This document shows, piece after piece, positions 39,634 through 49,776 of a DNA stretch of 55,584 nucleotides. The DNA is from an uncultured Bacteroidales bacterium (lineage in GTDB: Bacteria > Bacteroidota > Bacteroidia > Bacteroidales > WCHB1-69). The notes below the pieces were generated by a model. The model was not told the origin of the DNA, did no database searches, and worked only from the letters and a program-made list of their open reading frames with translations. The stretch spans positions 1 to 55,584 of the forward strand of contig ONCM01000016.1 of the NCBI GenBank assembly GCA_900316305.1. Direction: 5' to 3'. The position numbers were made by a program, and so were the translations under genes. The stretch's first letter is position 1; every line of letters begins with the position of its first letter.

Positions 39634-42600
39634 TTATTGCGACAGCATCAACTGCAACTGGATACCCGTCTCGAAGTTCATGTTATTATATTGGTTCTGA
39701 ACTTTGGGGCGGTTGATAGCCTGATCGTAGTAGAACTTGATGCCCACCATACGGCTGAACTGGTAATCAGCAGCCAAGTTGATGGTCACGTTCAGCATAC
39801 CGGAAGTCACCTGCTCGTTATCCTCAGTAATACGTCGCAACATCGTCCGGTTGTCCTTCAAACCAAAACCTGCAGTCAGGTTCAAGTCGCTGACAAACTG
39901 ACGTTTCACACCAGAAAAGACGAGGCCGAGTTTGATATCCTTGAAGCGGTAACCAGCAGATACGGCCACCTCCTTACTGGTGGTCTCCGTGATTTGCGTA
40001 TTGGCGAAGCTGAGGGAGATACTCCGTGACTGTTTGTATTCAACCTTCAGCAACATACTGTTTTTCAAGGTCATATCAAAGCCTATCAACGGAGAGAACT
40101 GCTCGGTAAGAGCCATCTGGGTAAGTTCATTTGTCGAAATAAAGTCTCCAAGTGTGTTGTATGCTGACGGATAGCCGTTCTCGTCTTGCCTATAGGCGAG
40201 GTTCGTGGAATAGCTACCAACGTTGTAACTACACGTGTAATTGTGGTTCAGGGTGAACGACTGGAAGATTTGGTTCATACCCTTAATCTTTGTCAATCCA
40301 TTGTAATTAATACGCCAGTTAGGCAACGGAATCTTCAGGAACGGGGAGAAAATATCCGATTTTTCAGCATCTTTGCTGAGATAAGTCGTCATGAAAGCAC
40401 CCATCAACACATCCTGGGAGATAGCACTGTAACCGACCGGATATCCAGTTTCGGGATCGACTTCACCAGAATAGTTGGGGTTATTGTCCGCATAACGTTC
40501 TGCCAGTTGAGCACGCGCCTCACGGAACTCTTGGAAGAGGTCGTCGTGATTTTTGAAGAAGGTTGCCAGACCGCAATAGGTCATGCTGAACGTACCTGAG
40601 CGTTGCGGTGTGTAATGGGAAACATTGCCCAACTCATCCACATGGAAATATTCGGAGTAGTTCTCGGTAAAGTTCCGGTTGGCAGAGACCTCGATTCGGA
40701 AATCGCGGAAAGGCTCCACCGTAGCTCGGAAATTAAGCACCATGTTTCGTGTCCGCTGATAAGGCGTATTCAACAGCGAGTCGGTGGTCATCCAATTATT
40801 GCGTGCACCTATAGCCAATATGTCAGGCTGTCCACCAAACATAAAGAGGAAACCGGGACCGCTGCTCTCGCGAGTATGTCCGACCAAGCTAGCAGAATAC
40901 ATATAACCTGGCAAGACGGTACCGCGACCTTGTGTGTAGGTAGCGGAAACACTACGCACCATCATCAGGAAGCGCACGGTTCCATCCAAAATCATTCTGC
41001 CCACATCAGGTCTCTCCTGCAAAGAGTCATTCTGATTCTTGCCTTTCTTACCCTTCTTGCCAGCCTTTTCGGCCTCACTCTCCTTGCCGTCCTTGCCTTT
41101 TTTATCACCACCCTTCGAAGCATTCTTATTCTGCGTACCGCCTTGGTTAACTTTCTTCAAATACGGCACAGAATTATACAGCGTAACGAAGTTCAACTGA
41201 GCATTACCCTGCACATTCTGAGAGTTTTGGATAGTGTTACCCAAATAAGACAGAGAAAGAGCGGAGGCCGTGAACTGATACATGGAGCTGTAACGGACAT
41301 TGGCAGTGACGAACTTGAACAGCGGAATCTTGTTGATAGGAATCTGGTACGAAGCATTGAACGTCTGTCGATAGTCAGTAGTACGGCCACCACGACCAAG
41401 ACAGCGCCACACGGAATCCTTCTTCGTGCGGGTGTCAATGCGACCGTCAGGTTCGTCAATACGGGCAGAGGCGTCGGCCTTGAATTCCAGTCTCAAACTC
41501 TGGAAGATATCCCAGTTGATGCCGTAGTTACGCGTCCAGTCGAATGATTTCACGTAGTTGGTGTCAATAATGATATTACCCTTGCTCTTAGGACGATACT
41601 TAAACTCCTGCAAATCGCGATGCAGCGTGGTACGGAAGATAAGGTTCTTCGGCATGGGCGTGATATTGAAGTCACGGATCAGCTGCAACCATTTGCTTTT
41701 CGTCCACTTAGCTTTGGCAAACGGGCGGTAATTCTTCGGATTGGTGCTGAACGTGTAGCCAATTTCTCCATTATGGATATATTCATTGTTCATCTCCAAA
41801 TCCTCATCTCGTTGCACCAATTCAGAGTAAGAATAGGAAAGGTCGAAGTTTTCAATATCCCAAACGTGCATCTTATTGTTGCCTTTGGAGAAGTCACGTT
41901 CCTTACGCACATTCATCAAGTTGACATTCTGACGCCGTGTTACCCGATTAGTGAGATAGCGTAAAGAATCGCGGGACTCAACAGGAAGATCGGCCAACTC
42001 ATCTTTCATCTTCACATCGGGATTCAGCGGGTTGTATTCGGGTTGCACCACTGCTAACGAGTAGTCGTAGTGCACCGGAATTCGGACATTCCATTTCTCC
42101 GGGAAGAGCAACTTGCCGCCATCGATATTGGTGGCCAAATCGAAATTGATATTGGTTTCGTGCGAACGCTCTGTGATGGACTGCTCCAATCCACCGAAAC
42201 CAGGAGAGGAATAAGTACCTGAAATCGTCAAATCACCCACATCAGCCAACGTAGTACGAGCTCGCAGCAAAGCGGCTACGCCCTGGCGGTCATCGAAACC
42301 GCACAACCTCAACTCGTTAACCCACACCTCCACCGACTTGGGTTGCATGTCATCGTTGTCGTTCTGTGTTCGTTTTTTCGGGTTACGGACACCAATCATG
42401 ATGGTGGTCACATCTCCCAAATTCGGATTACCGACCACCGTGTAACGTGGGTCAGATTCGGTTTTGGGCAACGGAGAATAGGGCACCAGAATGCTCGGGT
42501 GAGTACCGTTCCGAATTTCTCGGTTACGACTCATCTTCATCGCAACCAAAGAATCCAGCGTAATATACACCATATTTTCCTTAGGCCAAATGGCGTTCGT

Positions 42601-45600
42601 GTCGCGTCCCACACCCCAAGGGGTGATGGTCAACGGGATCTCATATTCATAGTAGTTTTCCGTAAAGTCGGATCCCAAACGGATGAAAGCCTTCACATCG
42701 CCGGGACGCAAGTCACCAGATGAGAAAACATCCTCCGCATGGATATACATCTGCAAATTGTTGAACTGGCGCAAGTCGTAGGAAGTGCTCTTGTAGATAG
42801 CACGGGCATCACCGTCGGGCAGATCCACCACCTTCATGGTCACAGACTGCTCATTCTCCTCATACATCTGCGCGGTCATACCGTAAGCCGTCTCACGCAC
42901 GATTCCGGGAGGAAGCACGTATGGAATGGGGATACGGCTGGCATTTTCCTCATAGCTGACCGTTCCCACATAGAAAGAACTACCGCCATCGTCCTGGGCA
43001 GGAAGGTAGTCGCCGTCCTCTCGCAAGCTCATATTGTAAGTACGCCAATCGCAGCGAACCAACTCGAAAGTAGCCAGACGACAAACGATAGGTTCCTCGA
43101 ATTCACGCATGAAAATACGCATGAATCGGATGGAGTTGAAACCGGTCATGTTGTTCACCACCTTGTCGGGATTATGAATCGGTATTCTGAACTGATACCA
43201 TTTTGTGGGCGGACGATCACCATTCGGCAGCCGGTCAGGACGACCCTCGTAAATGTCATTAATATAGTTCTCACCGACCACCATCTTTTCTGGAGTCAAG
43301 TCAATCACATACTGGTAGTAACGCTCTTCTTCATTCAAGGTGTTGTCGTTATTCATATCCTCCATATTGGGGATATTGGTGGCCGCCGTAGGATAGTTTT
43401 CCGGACTCTGGCTATCAACGGGGGAGTTGCCTTCAGGGTTGTTGTAATACTTGTAACGTTCCACCACCTTCACGTCCGACTCATCATAATCGCTGCCTCT
43501 GAAATAGTGATAAAGGTCGGCAGAAGGATCCGCCACCGCGTTCATATAAGCTTGAGACCCAGGTCCAAACGCAGCAGCAATACGATCAATATAGGTTTCC
43601 TGGAAGAATTCCACCTCACGCGTGTTGGGCAGACCATCATAACCCACATCCTGATATTGACGAGCCTCCGCGCTGTTGTCGAAAGCGTTGACAATCAGCT
43701 GCTGCGTGGGTACACGACCCCAAGCCGTGAAGTCCACATCGCTATCCGTCCCATCAGTGGGAAGACCATTCTCGAAGAACTTCCGGCCATCGCGCAAAAT
43801 ATCCTCGGAGATATCACCCAAGTTGAAATAAATCTTACCGCCCTTATGATTTGGATTCTCGATGAAGGGGTCCATCATCCAGAATTCGATGTACTCATAG
43901 TTGGAAGATTCGAAATCCGTCTGGTCGAACTTCCTCATGATACCACCCCAACGGGTTTCGGGATCACGGAGGGTACCATCCTCGTTCAAACCTCTGGAAA
44001 AACCTTCCGAACCATCCACATCGTAGTTATAAGCACCTCTCTCCGAAGGATAATAGGCTAAGTTGAAAACGGTCATCAGCGTAGAAAGGTCTGTGGTAGG
44101 ACGGTCTTTATAGGGGAAGAGCTCAGGCTCATAAACGGCACGGGCGTATGGTGCCGACAGATCATCCTTAGTCAGGTTTGACGGCACTGCAGAGCCGCTG
44201 TTGTAGAACAACGGGTCAATGATGTACCAAGCCATACGGGCACGGTTATAACCGTACGCCAGCTGGCGGCGCGAAGAAGCCGTAATGCTCACCGGCATGG
44301 CCTCCGGGAAGAGGTCGGGCTGACCTTGCGGCGTGGAAGCCATCACCCAACTGGCCATCGACATCAGGTCGATAGTCGATTTCGCAGATTCGAAATTGTC
44401 GATGTAGGTGGTACCGCTCTTACCAATCTGACGGTTGTGGCCCGGAATAAAATGGGCGAACTCACCATCCAAATTCAAGAAGGATTTGGCGGTCGTATGA
44501 TGGAAACTCAACAGGTCGATGGCTTTCGTGACGAACGGCAATTCCGTCTTATAGGCGAAATTCATACCCCAAATCAGGTTGTTGATGGGTTCGTCACCAT
44601 AATTGACCTTGTTGGTGATGGGGCGCTCGCTCAAATTCAACAACGTGGCACCGACAGTGAAGTCGGGAGAAAACACATAATCCAAGTTCACACCGAACAT
44701 GCGCTTGTCGGTCTGGTAAGCGTCATCCACCTCAGGCGTGATCTGGATGGGCGTTCCGGAAGCCAAGATGCTCTGGTTGATGATGGTCACCACACCCATA
44801 TCGTAGTTGACCGTGTAATCGACATTTTCCGTCAACTGGACACCGCCGGCCGTCACTTTGACGGCCTTGGTCGCACCGCCGCCGGCGAAGTGGAACTCAG
44901 AACCGTACGACGAACGATAACTACCCTCGATGTAATACTTATTCTTGCTTGTCATCTGCTGCGCCATCGTTTTCGTCATAGTATATAGCGAGTCAAACGC
45001 ATATTTGTCCGCCAAAAGCGGATCGTCGAGAACTGCGCGCAAGTCCTTACCGAAAGGCTCCGTATGAGGGAAGTAAATGCGTCCGTTGGTAGAGTTGATG
45101 GTACCTCCATTAGTTTGTGCTCCGTCAATGAAGTCGAAAATACCATCAGGCGTGGGATCCTGTTGCTTGTTCAAACGGTCCATACCCATCAAACGGATCA
45201 ACGGGATGCCTTTTTGAGCTCCTTCGGTGAAAAATCCATTCGGCGTTCCCGCCGCATCGCCCGTGTAAAGGACATTCAAGCGGAATTTGTCGGGAGAAAT
45301 CTGGTACGCCGAAAGGCTATACACGTTCTTCATCATCAACTTCCACAATGGGGACTTGGTATTCAAGTTGGAACTCTTCAACAGCTTGACACGAATACAG
45401 TTAGGAGTTGCCACCTCGTTGGAGAACTCACCCACCTGATAGACGTGATCATCACCGATCACCGTGTATTGGTAGGCCACTGCGAGTACCTGGTCGGCTG
45501 CCAGTGCAGAATTCAACGAGATGAAACCCAACTTGGTATTCACCGTATATTCGCTGGGCGACAACAGACGTGCACTCTCCACTTTTTCATAATCCTTTCC

Positions 45601-46899
45601 TGCCTTGAAGCCCAATGACTGCATGTTGTTCGACACCGTGGAAATATTCCGGATGAGGGAGCTGTCTGCGTATAGGTTCAAGGTGTTGGTATAGTTATCT
45701 GGAAGTTGACCGCCAGGATAAGTAGGATTGTACGAAATGTAAGCAAAATCAGGATCATATTCACCCAAATCCGTGAATGCCACCACGTTACGGTTGTTAG
45801 TCGTAGCGGCACCGACCGTTGTGCGCCACACCTCAATTTTGGTAATGACGATAGGCGAACTCACCAACGGGAGCGTGCTAAGATATTCGTTATAATGCTC
45901 TTCGAAGAAATGAGCAAGGAAATAGTGCTTGTTTTCTTCGTATTCGTCAGCTCGGAAATAGAAGTCCGTCTCCTCTGCTCCGCCGGAAACCGTAATGGTC
46001 TGTGAAGAGCCTTTCTTACGGGAAGCAACTGCCGTCACGAACAGGTTACCGAACTTGAGCTGCGTCTTCACACCGAACAAGCTTTGACTACCTGTAATCA
46101 ACGTGCTGTTCAACGGGAAGGTGATGTCACCGAACTCTATCAACTGCAGAATGTCATCCTCCTTACCATTGTATTTGAGCTTTATCTGGTCCGTTTTGGT
46201 TGTCACCGAAAGCTCATCGGTGGAATAGTTCAAATTGAACTCAATCTTGTCACCAATTTTGGCCAGCAAGTTCAACTGGATGTCCTCGTCGAAATCAAGC
46301 TGCAATCTTCGCCGTTGTTTGACGGGCAACAGGTAATTATCTGTTTGCGTGTATTTTACACCTAATTTCAGGCCAACAGATCCGGACGGACGGATATCAA
46401 TGGTGTTACTACCGAAAATGCCTTCAAAGATTTCGCCACCAACGTGGAGTTGGGGAATCAGACCGCTACCGGTTCGGGAATTGCCTTTGCCGCCAATACT
46501 ACGGCTCTGATTCTGCCAATAGTCGTGAATGCTTTGTTGCAGGTCGTAGTCAATATATTCTTTAACATCCATATACGCACCGGCACCGAAAGGCGTGTTT
46601 CCGGTCATATATTGGAAATTATAGGTGTTAGTTTCCGGATCGTAAATGATGGATTGGCCGATGCCGGGAGGGTTGTTCAGGAAAAACGGATTGGAACTTC
46701 CAGGGTTCAGCGGATTGATGTCCGGCTGAGGAAGCACCGGCGGGTTGGTGTCCGGCGGACACAACGGGTAGGATATCTGCACCCGTGACGGCAAAGTCTT
46801 ACGCACACCCGACCAGTTGGAAGCCTTCAAACCCAGGCATCCAAAACCGGTAATGACGAGCGCTAAAACAGCAGCGTATATATATTGTTTTACTTTCAA
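39634..46899 (-). CDS. sprA: SprA, outer-membrane translocon of the type IX secretion system (2421 aa)
   Basis: Giant outer-membrane beta-barrel through which type IX substrates leave the cell (Sov in Porphyromonas). The 2421-residue length fits the family. A signal peptide (MKVKQYIYAAVLALVITGFG) is followed by a Pro-rich stretch (NPPVLPQPDINPLNPGSSNP). SprA-typical segments include GLKLGVKYTQTDNYLLPVKQ, DEDIQLNLLAKIGDKIEFNL, FLNLDGEFAHFIPGHNRQIG, YIDNFESAKSTIDLMS and ENYPTAATNIPNMEDMNNDN. A lysine-rich low-complexity insert (about 1920-1955, KKGKDGKESEAEKAGKKGKK) is probably a disordered loop. The gene starts 20 nt after ruvA and shares its promoter. Its presence implies that this organism exports proteins by type IX secretion. 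Confidence 0.95.
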   Translation of the reverse strand: MKVKQYIYAAVLALVITGFGCLGLKASNWSGVRKTLPSRVQISYPLCPPDTNPPVLPQPDINPLNPGSSNPFFLNNPPGIGQSIIYDPETNTYNFQYMTGNTPFGAGAYMDVKEYIDYDLQQSIHDYWQNQSRSIGGKGNSRTGSGLIPQLHVGGEIFEGIFGSNTIDIRPSGSVGLKLGVKYTQTDNYLLPVKQRRRLQLDFDEDIQLNLLAKIGDKIEFNLNYSTDELSVTTKTDQIKLKYNGKEDDILQLIEFGDITFPLNSTLITGSQSLFGVKTQLKFGNLFVTAVASRKKGSSQTITVSGGAEETDFYFRADEYEENKHYFLAHFFEEHYNEYLSTLPLVSSPIVITKIEVWRTTVGAATTNNRNVVAFTDLGEYDPDFAYISYNPTYPGGQLPDNYTNTLNLYADSSLIRNISTVSNNMQSLGFKAGKDYEKVESARLLSPSEYTVNTKLGFISLNSALAADQVLAVAYQYTVIGDDHVYQVGEFSNEVATPNCIRVKLLKSSNLNTKSPLWKLMMKNVYSLSAYQISPDKFRLNVLYTGDAAGTPNGFFTEGAQKGIPLIRLMGMDRLNKQQDPTPDGIFDFIDGAQTNGGTINSTNGRIYFPHTEPFGKDLRAVLDDPLLADKYAFDSLYTMTKTMAQQMTSKNKYYIEGSYRSSYGSEFHFAGGGATKAVKVTAGGVQLTENVDYTVNYDMGVVTIINQSILASGTPIQITPEVDDAYQTDKRMFGVNLDYVFSPDFTVGATLLNLSERPITNKVNYGDEPINNLIWGMNFAYKTELPFVTKAIDLLSFHHTTAKSFLNLDGEFAHFIPGHNRQIGKSGTTYIDNFESAKSTIDLMSMASWVMASTPQGQPDLFPEAMPVSITASSRRQLAYGYNRARMAWYIIDPLFYNSGSAVPSNLTKDDLSAPYARAVYEPELFPYKDRPTTDLSTLMTVFNLAYYPSERGAYNYDVDGSEGFSRGLNEDGTLRDPETRWGGIMRKFDQTDFESSNYEYIEFWMMDPFIENPNHKGGKIYFNLGDISEDILRDGRKFFENGLPTDGTDSDVDFTAWGRVPTQQLIVNAFDNSAEARQYQDVGYDGLPNTREVEFFQETYIDRIAAAFGPGSQAYMNAVADPSADLYHYFRGSDYDESDVKVVERYKYYNNPEGNSPVDSQSPENYPTAATNIPNMEDMNNDNTLNEEERYYQYVIDLTPEKMVVGENYINDIYEGRPDRLPNGDRPPTKWYQFRIPIHNPDKVVNNMTGFNSIRFMRIFMREFEEPIVCRLATFELVRCDWRTYNMSLREDGDYLPAQDDGGSSFYVGTVSYEENASRIPIPYVLPPGIVRETAYGMTAQMYEENEQSVTMKVVDLPDGDARAIYKSTSYDLRQFNNLQMYIHAEDVFSSGDLRPGDVKAFIRLGSDFTENYYEYEIPLTITPWGVGRDTNAIWPKENMVYITLDSLVAMKMSRNREIRNGTHPSILVPYSPLPKTESDPRYTVVGNPNLGDVTTIMIGVRNPKKRTQNDNDDMQPKSVEVWVNELRLCGFDDRQGVAALLRARTTLADVGDLTISGTYSSPGFGGLEQSITERSHETNINFDLATNIDGGKLLFPEKWNVRIPVHYDYSLAVVQPEYNPLNPDVKMKDELADLPVESRDSLRYLTNRVTRRQNVNLMNVRKERDFSKGNNKMHVWDIENFDLSYSYSELVQRDEDLEMNNEYIHNGEIGYTFSTNPKNYRPFAKAKWTKSKWLQLIRDFNITPMPKNLIFRTTLHRDLQEFKYRPKSKGNIIIDTNYVKSFDWTRNYGINWDIFQSLRLEFKADASARIDEPDGRIDTRTKKDSVWRCLGRGGRTTDYRQTFNASYQIPINKIPLFKFVTANVRYSSMYQFTASALSLSYLGNTIQNSQNVQGNAQLNFVTLYNSVPYLKKVNQGGTQNKNASKGGDKKGKDGKESEAEKAGKKGKKGKNQNDSLQERPDVGRMILDGTVRFLMMVRSVSATYTQGRGTVLPGYMYSASLVGHTRESSGPGFLFMFGGQPDILAIGARNNWMTTDSLLNTPYQRTRNMVLNFRATVEPFRDFRIEVSANRNFTENYSEYFHVDELGNVSHYTPQRSGTFSMTYCGLATFFKNHDDLFQEFREARAQLAERYADNNPNYSGEVDPETGYPVGYSAISQDVLMGAFMTTYLSKDAEKSDIFSPFLKIPLPNWRINYNGLTKIKGMNQIFQSFTLNHNYTCSYNVGSYSTNLAYRQDENGYPSAYNTLGDFISTNELTQMALTEQFSPLIGFDMTLKNSMLLKVEYKQSRSISLSFANTQITETTSKEVAVSAGYRFKDIKLGLVFSGVKRQFVSDLNLTAGFGLKDNRTMLRRITEDNEQVTSGMLNVTINLAADYQFSRMVGIKFYYDQAINRPKVQNQYNNMNFETGIQLQLMLSQ

Positions 46900-46919
46900 A
46901 CTTTTCTCTCTTTTCTTGT

Positions 46920-47510
46920 TTACAATAATTTCAAAGCCTTCTTAATTAGTTCTTCTACAGATAATTGTATTCCTTCTGCTTTAATTATCTTATCCAATAC
47001 CGCTTCTGCTCCCGATTTCGGGAAGCCTAGAGCGACAAGAGCAGATAACGCTTCATATTTATTATTATTGTATGCGACGTTAATTTTTGTTGCATCGGCC
47101 CAAGAAGCCTTCTTTGCCTTGTCTTTCAATTCGATAACCACACGCTGGGCAGTCTTCGTGCCAATGCCCTTCACCGACTGGATGGCCTTGACATCCTCGG
47201 TGGCAATGGCGTTCAGCACTTCGCCCACACTCATGGAGGAGAGGATCAGACGGGCGGTGTTCGGACCGATGCCGTTGACCGTAAGCAGCAGCTTGAACAG
47301 TTCGCGCTCCTCTTCGGTAGAAAAACCGTACAGAACCTGAGCATCCTCCTTCACGATGAAATGCGTGAGAAGTTTCACCTCCTGAAGATCCTTGATTTCG
47401 GAAAAAGTGGCCAACGAAATGTTGACATAGTAACCTACTCCACCTGCCGTTTCGATGACGACATACGCAGGATTTACTTCATCTATTCTACCTTTGATGT
47501 GGTTTATCAT
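46920..47510 (-). CDS. ruvA: Holliday junction branch migration protein RuvA
   Basis: Tetrameric Holliday-junction binding subunit of the RuvAB branch migration motor. 196 residues from start 47510 (MINHIKGRIDEVNPAYVVIE), the family norm; longer frames overlap comEC. An OB-fold N-terminal domain (about 1-65) precedes two helix-hairpin-helix motifs (LLTVNGIGPNTARLIL and IQSVKGIGTKTAQRVVIELK). A C-terminal RuvB-binding three-helix domain (NKYEALSALVALGFPKSGAE) follows. It has its own promoter box 20 nt upstream and is followed by sprA after 20 nt. RuvB and RuvC are not in the window. Confidence 0.96.
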   Translation of the reverse strand: MINHIKGRIDEVNPAYVVIETAGGVGYYVNISLATFSEIKDLQEVKLLTHFIVKEDAQVLYGFSTEEERELFKLLLTVNGIGPNTARLILSSMSVGEVLNAIATEDVKAIQSVKGIGTKTAQRVVIELKDKAKKASWADATKINVAYNNNKYEALSALVALGFPKSGAEAVLDKIIKAEGIQLSVEELIKKALKLL

Positions 47511-47530
47511 ACTGTTGAAAAAACAAGCCG

Positions 47531-47538
47531 CAAAAATA
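47531..47538 (-). promoter_or_regulatory. Promoter -7 box of ruvA-sprA
   Basis: Minus-strand TATTTTTG, 20 nt before the ruvA start, in the 40-nt gap after comEC. Confidence 0.55.
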
Positions 47539-47550
47539 CAAAATTTGACG

Positions 47551-49632
47551 CTATGTTCCACTTTCCAAATTTCGGTTTCCAGTGAACATGAACGGGATGC
47601 CATTTTCGACACAAAAAGCACGCCATCGCTCCACATAAAATGGAGTGTTGGTAGCGTCGGCCACCACCTCATAAAATGGAAGTACTACCATCACTTCGTC
47701 AGGAGGCTGCCTCGGATTTTGTCTGATTATCAGGCAGTCCGCATGCAGAATCATCCCTTTGGGCGGCGACAATACCCGCTCACTCCGATTCAGAAGATAA
47801 TAGGTCTTATCTCCAAATCGGATAAAGTTCCCCCGCTTGCAAAGGAACGGCGTGTCGTACTCCCCCGTGTCAATGGGCACGATGGTCGCATTCTGACATC
47901 GCTTCCGGACATGGTTCCGGATGTTGTATTGGTACAATTTGTCCTTCCCCGTTCGAATAGAGTCGGAAAAGAGTATCAATTGCCCGTGATAGCAAAATCC
48001 TAGGGCACTGCTCTTGCGGATGTGGTAGGCCAGAAACTCTGTCTCTTTAGTCAAAGCCAACTTCTTTATAGGGAAAGAGCCACAAAACAGTACGCCCAGC
48101 ACACATGCAGTCCAAAAAACTTTACGGTTTTTATGGTATAGCAGACTGCAAAAGCAACCGATAACACCATATAACAGAAGCACTTGCAAGAAATGGTAAT
48201 CAATGTTTTCGGTAACCGAATGCGGAAGTTGCTCAATGAAGACGATAATGCGGTTCATGACACGGATCTCCATCGTCAGCAGCCAGGACAAGTACTTGGG
48301 AATCACTGGAATTAAGGAGATTGGCAATAACACGACCCCAGTGATGATCACCACAAACGAAAGGGCGATCACGCTCAAGTTGGAGAGCATGAAGTAGTTA
48401 GGGAACTGGGTGAAATAGTAGATGGAGATGGGCGACGTGCCGAGTTGCGCCGCCACAGAAACCGTCAGCAATTCCCAAAAATAGTTCCCGACCTTTGTCC
48501 TGCAATGATAGATTGCCGCCAATTTCGGTTGGAACAGCACAATGCCTGACACTGCCAAATAGCTGAGCTGAAATCCCACCTCAAAGAGTAATAACGGATT
48601 AATTATCAACAGAATAAAAGCGGAAGCAAATAAACTGTGGAACACGTTGGTATTCCGGTGTAACAGCTGTCCCACGGCCACGAAACTGAACATCGTGGCC
48701 GAACGGGTTACGGACGGGGCCAAGCCGGTGATGTGCGCATAAAGCCATATCACCAGCATAACGAGTACCATTTTCACCGCCTTAGAGGTGGGGAAACAGT
48801 CCATCGGCTTCAACAAAAAATTGATAATCATGAAGATAACACCGACGTGCATTCCCGACACGCAGAGAATATGGCTTACGCCCGCCGAGGAATAGGAGGC
48901 CTTCAATTCCGGATCCAGCGTGTCGTCATCGCCCAACAGGATAGCTTTCAGGATGTCAAATTCATCCCCACTCATTCCAGCAGATGCATAAAGACTGGTC
49001 AAACGCTTCCGGGCATGTTGCGCAAACGACCTTAACGGATTTGCTGGCCGATGCCCAATTACCTCCCACGCACCCTCCCGCACAAAACCAGTATAATAGA
49101 TGCCCCGCCTTCGCATATATTGCTGATTGTCAAAAGCATCCGGATTACAAGGCGGCAAAATACGGGAGAGGTCCGTATGCACGAGTAGAAGATCACCATA
49201 TCGCAGCTGCGAAGCCTCTAGGGAGGGTTTCAGATAAAGCAGCACTTTAGCTTTAACATATTGATTATCTGCATTATGAAGAACTTCAACTGCCGTTTTC
49301 ACACTCTTCTCACGCATCGTAGGCTCTTCCGCCACGCGCACTACCCAATCGACATGTTCCTCCAGCATTTTATTTTCAAAAGCAGGATGAAATCGTATAT
49401 CCGTCAAGGAGATGCCTGCCAGCACGAAAGCGACATTCATCGTCACGGTCTGCACCCAACACCAACGGTAACCTTTGACGAAGGTCAGCAGCACAATCAT
49501 CGCTAAACAGCCCGCCGCTAACATCGAAAGCACACGGCATGCGCTCTCGGAGAAATCTCCAAAATAGGCGACCATAATACCGGCCACATACGGAAGCAGC
49601 ACCTTAACAAGAGGATAATTTTGTATTTTCAT
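47551..49632 (-). CDS. comEC: ComEC/Rec2-family DNA uptake channel (693 aa)
   Basis: Inner-membrane protein that carries single-stranded DNA into the cytoplasm during natural transformation. 693 residues. Helices begin at the N terminus (VLLPYVAGIMVAYFGDF), followed by the soluble DUF4131-type region (residues 60-200). The competence domain opens with SHILCVSGMHVGVIFMIINF near 250 and contains several helices (e.g. LVMLVIWLYAHITGLAPSVT). The C-terminal part lacks an obvious beta-lactamase-like nuclease domain, as in other short Bacteroidota forms. No other com genes are adjacent. Its leader is about 95 nt. Confidence 0.92.
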   Translation of the reverse strand: MKIQNYPLVKVLLPYVAGIMVAYFGDFSESACRVLSMLAAGCLAMIVLLTFVKGYRWCWVQTVTMNVAFVLAGISLTDIRFHPAFENKMLEEHVDWVVRVAEEPTMREKSVKTAVEVLHNADNQYVKAKVLLYLKPSLEASQLRYGDLLLVHTDLSRILPPCNPDAFDNQQYMRRRGIYYTGFVREGAWEVIGHRPANPLRSFAQHARKRLTSLYASAGMSGDEFDILKAILLGDDDTLDPELKASYSSAGVSHILCVSGMHVGVIFMIINFLLKPMDCFPTSKAVKMVLVMLVIWLYAHITGLAPSVTRSATMFSFVAVGQLLHRNTNVFHSLFASAFILLIINPLLLFEVGFQLSYLAVSGIVLFQPKLAAIYHCRTKVGNYFWELLTVSVAAQLGTSPISIYYFTQFPNYFMLSNLSVIALSFVVIITGVVLLPISLIPVIPKYLSWLLTMEIRVMNRIIVFIEQLPHSVTENIDYHFLQVLLLYGVIGCFCSLLYHKNRKVFWTACVLGVLFCGSFPIKKLALTKETEFLAYHIRKSSALGFCYHGQLILFSDSIRTGKDKLYQYNIRNHVRKRCQNATIVPIDTGEYDTPFLCKRGNFIRFGDKTYYLLNRSERVLSPPKGMILHADCLIIRQNPRQPPDEVMVVLPFYEVVADATNTPFYVERWRAFCVENGIPFMFTGNRNLESGT

Positions 49633-49776
49633 CGTTCATGGTTTTAATAAATTTTGTTTACAATAAATTGATTTATAATAATCTACAACATAATTTTTGT
49701 TTTAGGTTAATAAAATGTTTCACTCCGCAAATATACAATATTTTTTAATGGTTGAAAAAGATATGCAAAAAATTAT
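49633..49776. promoter_or_regulatory. Gap before comEC, with a -7 box at 49728-49735
   Basis: This 144-nt AT-rich gap holds the minus-strand box TATATTTG at 49728-49735, the best comEC promoter candidate (95-nt leader). No terminator was recognised for the DUF4249 gene ending at 49777. Confidence 0.4.

Noticed and set aside
40186-46788. Several long plus-strand reading frames antisense to sprA (up to 440 codons)
   Set aside because: They lack promoters, signal peptides or recognisable domains and mirror the codon pattern of sprA; they are shadows of the real gene.
46920-47672. Extended N terminus of ruvA (to 47672)
   Set aside because: The extension overlaps the end of comEC and crosses a promoter box; the start at 47510 gives the normal RuvA N terminus.
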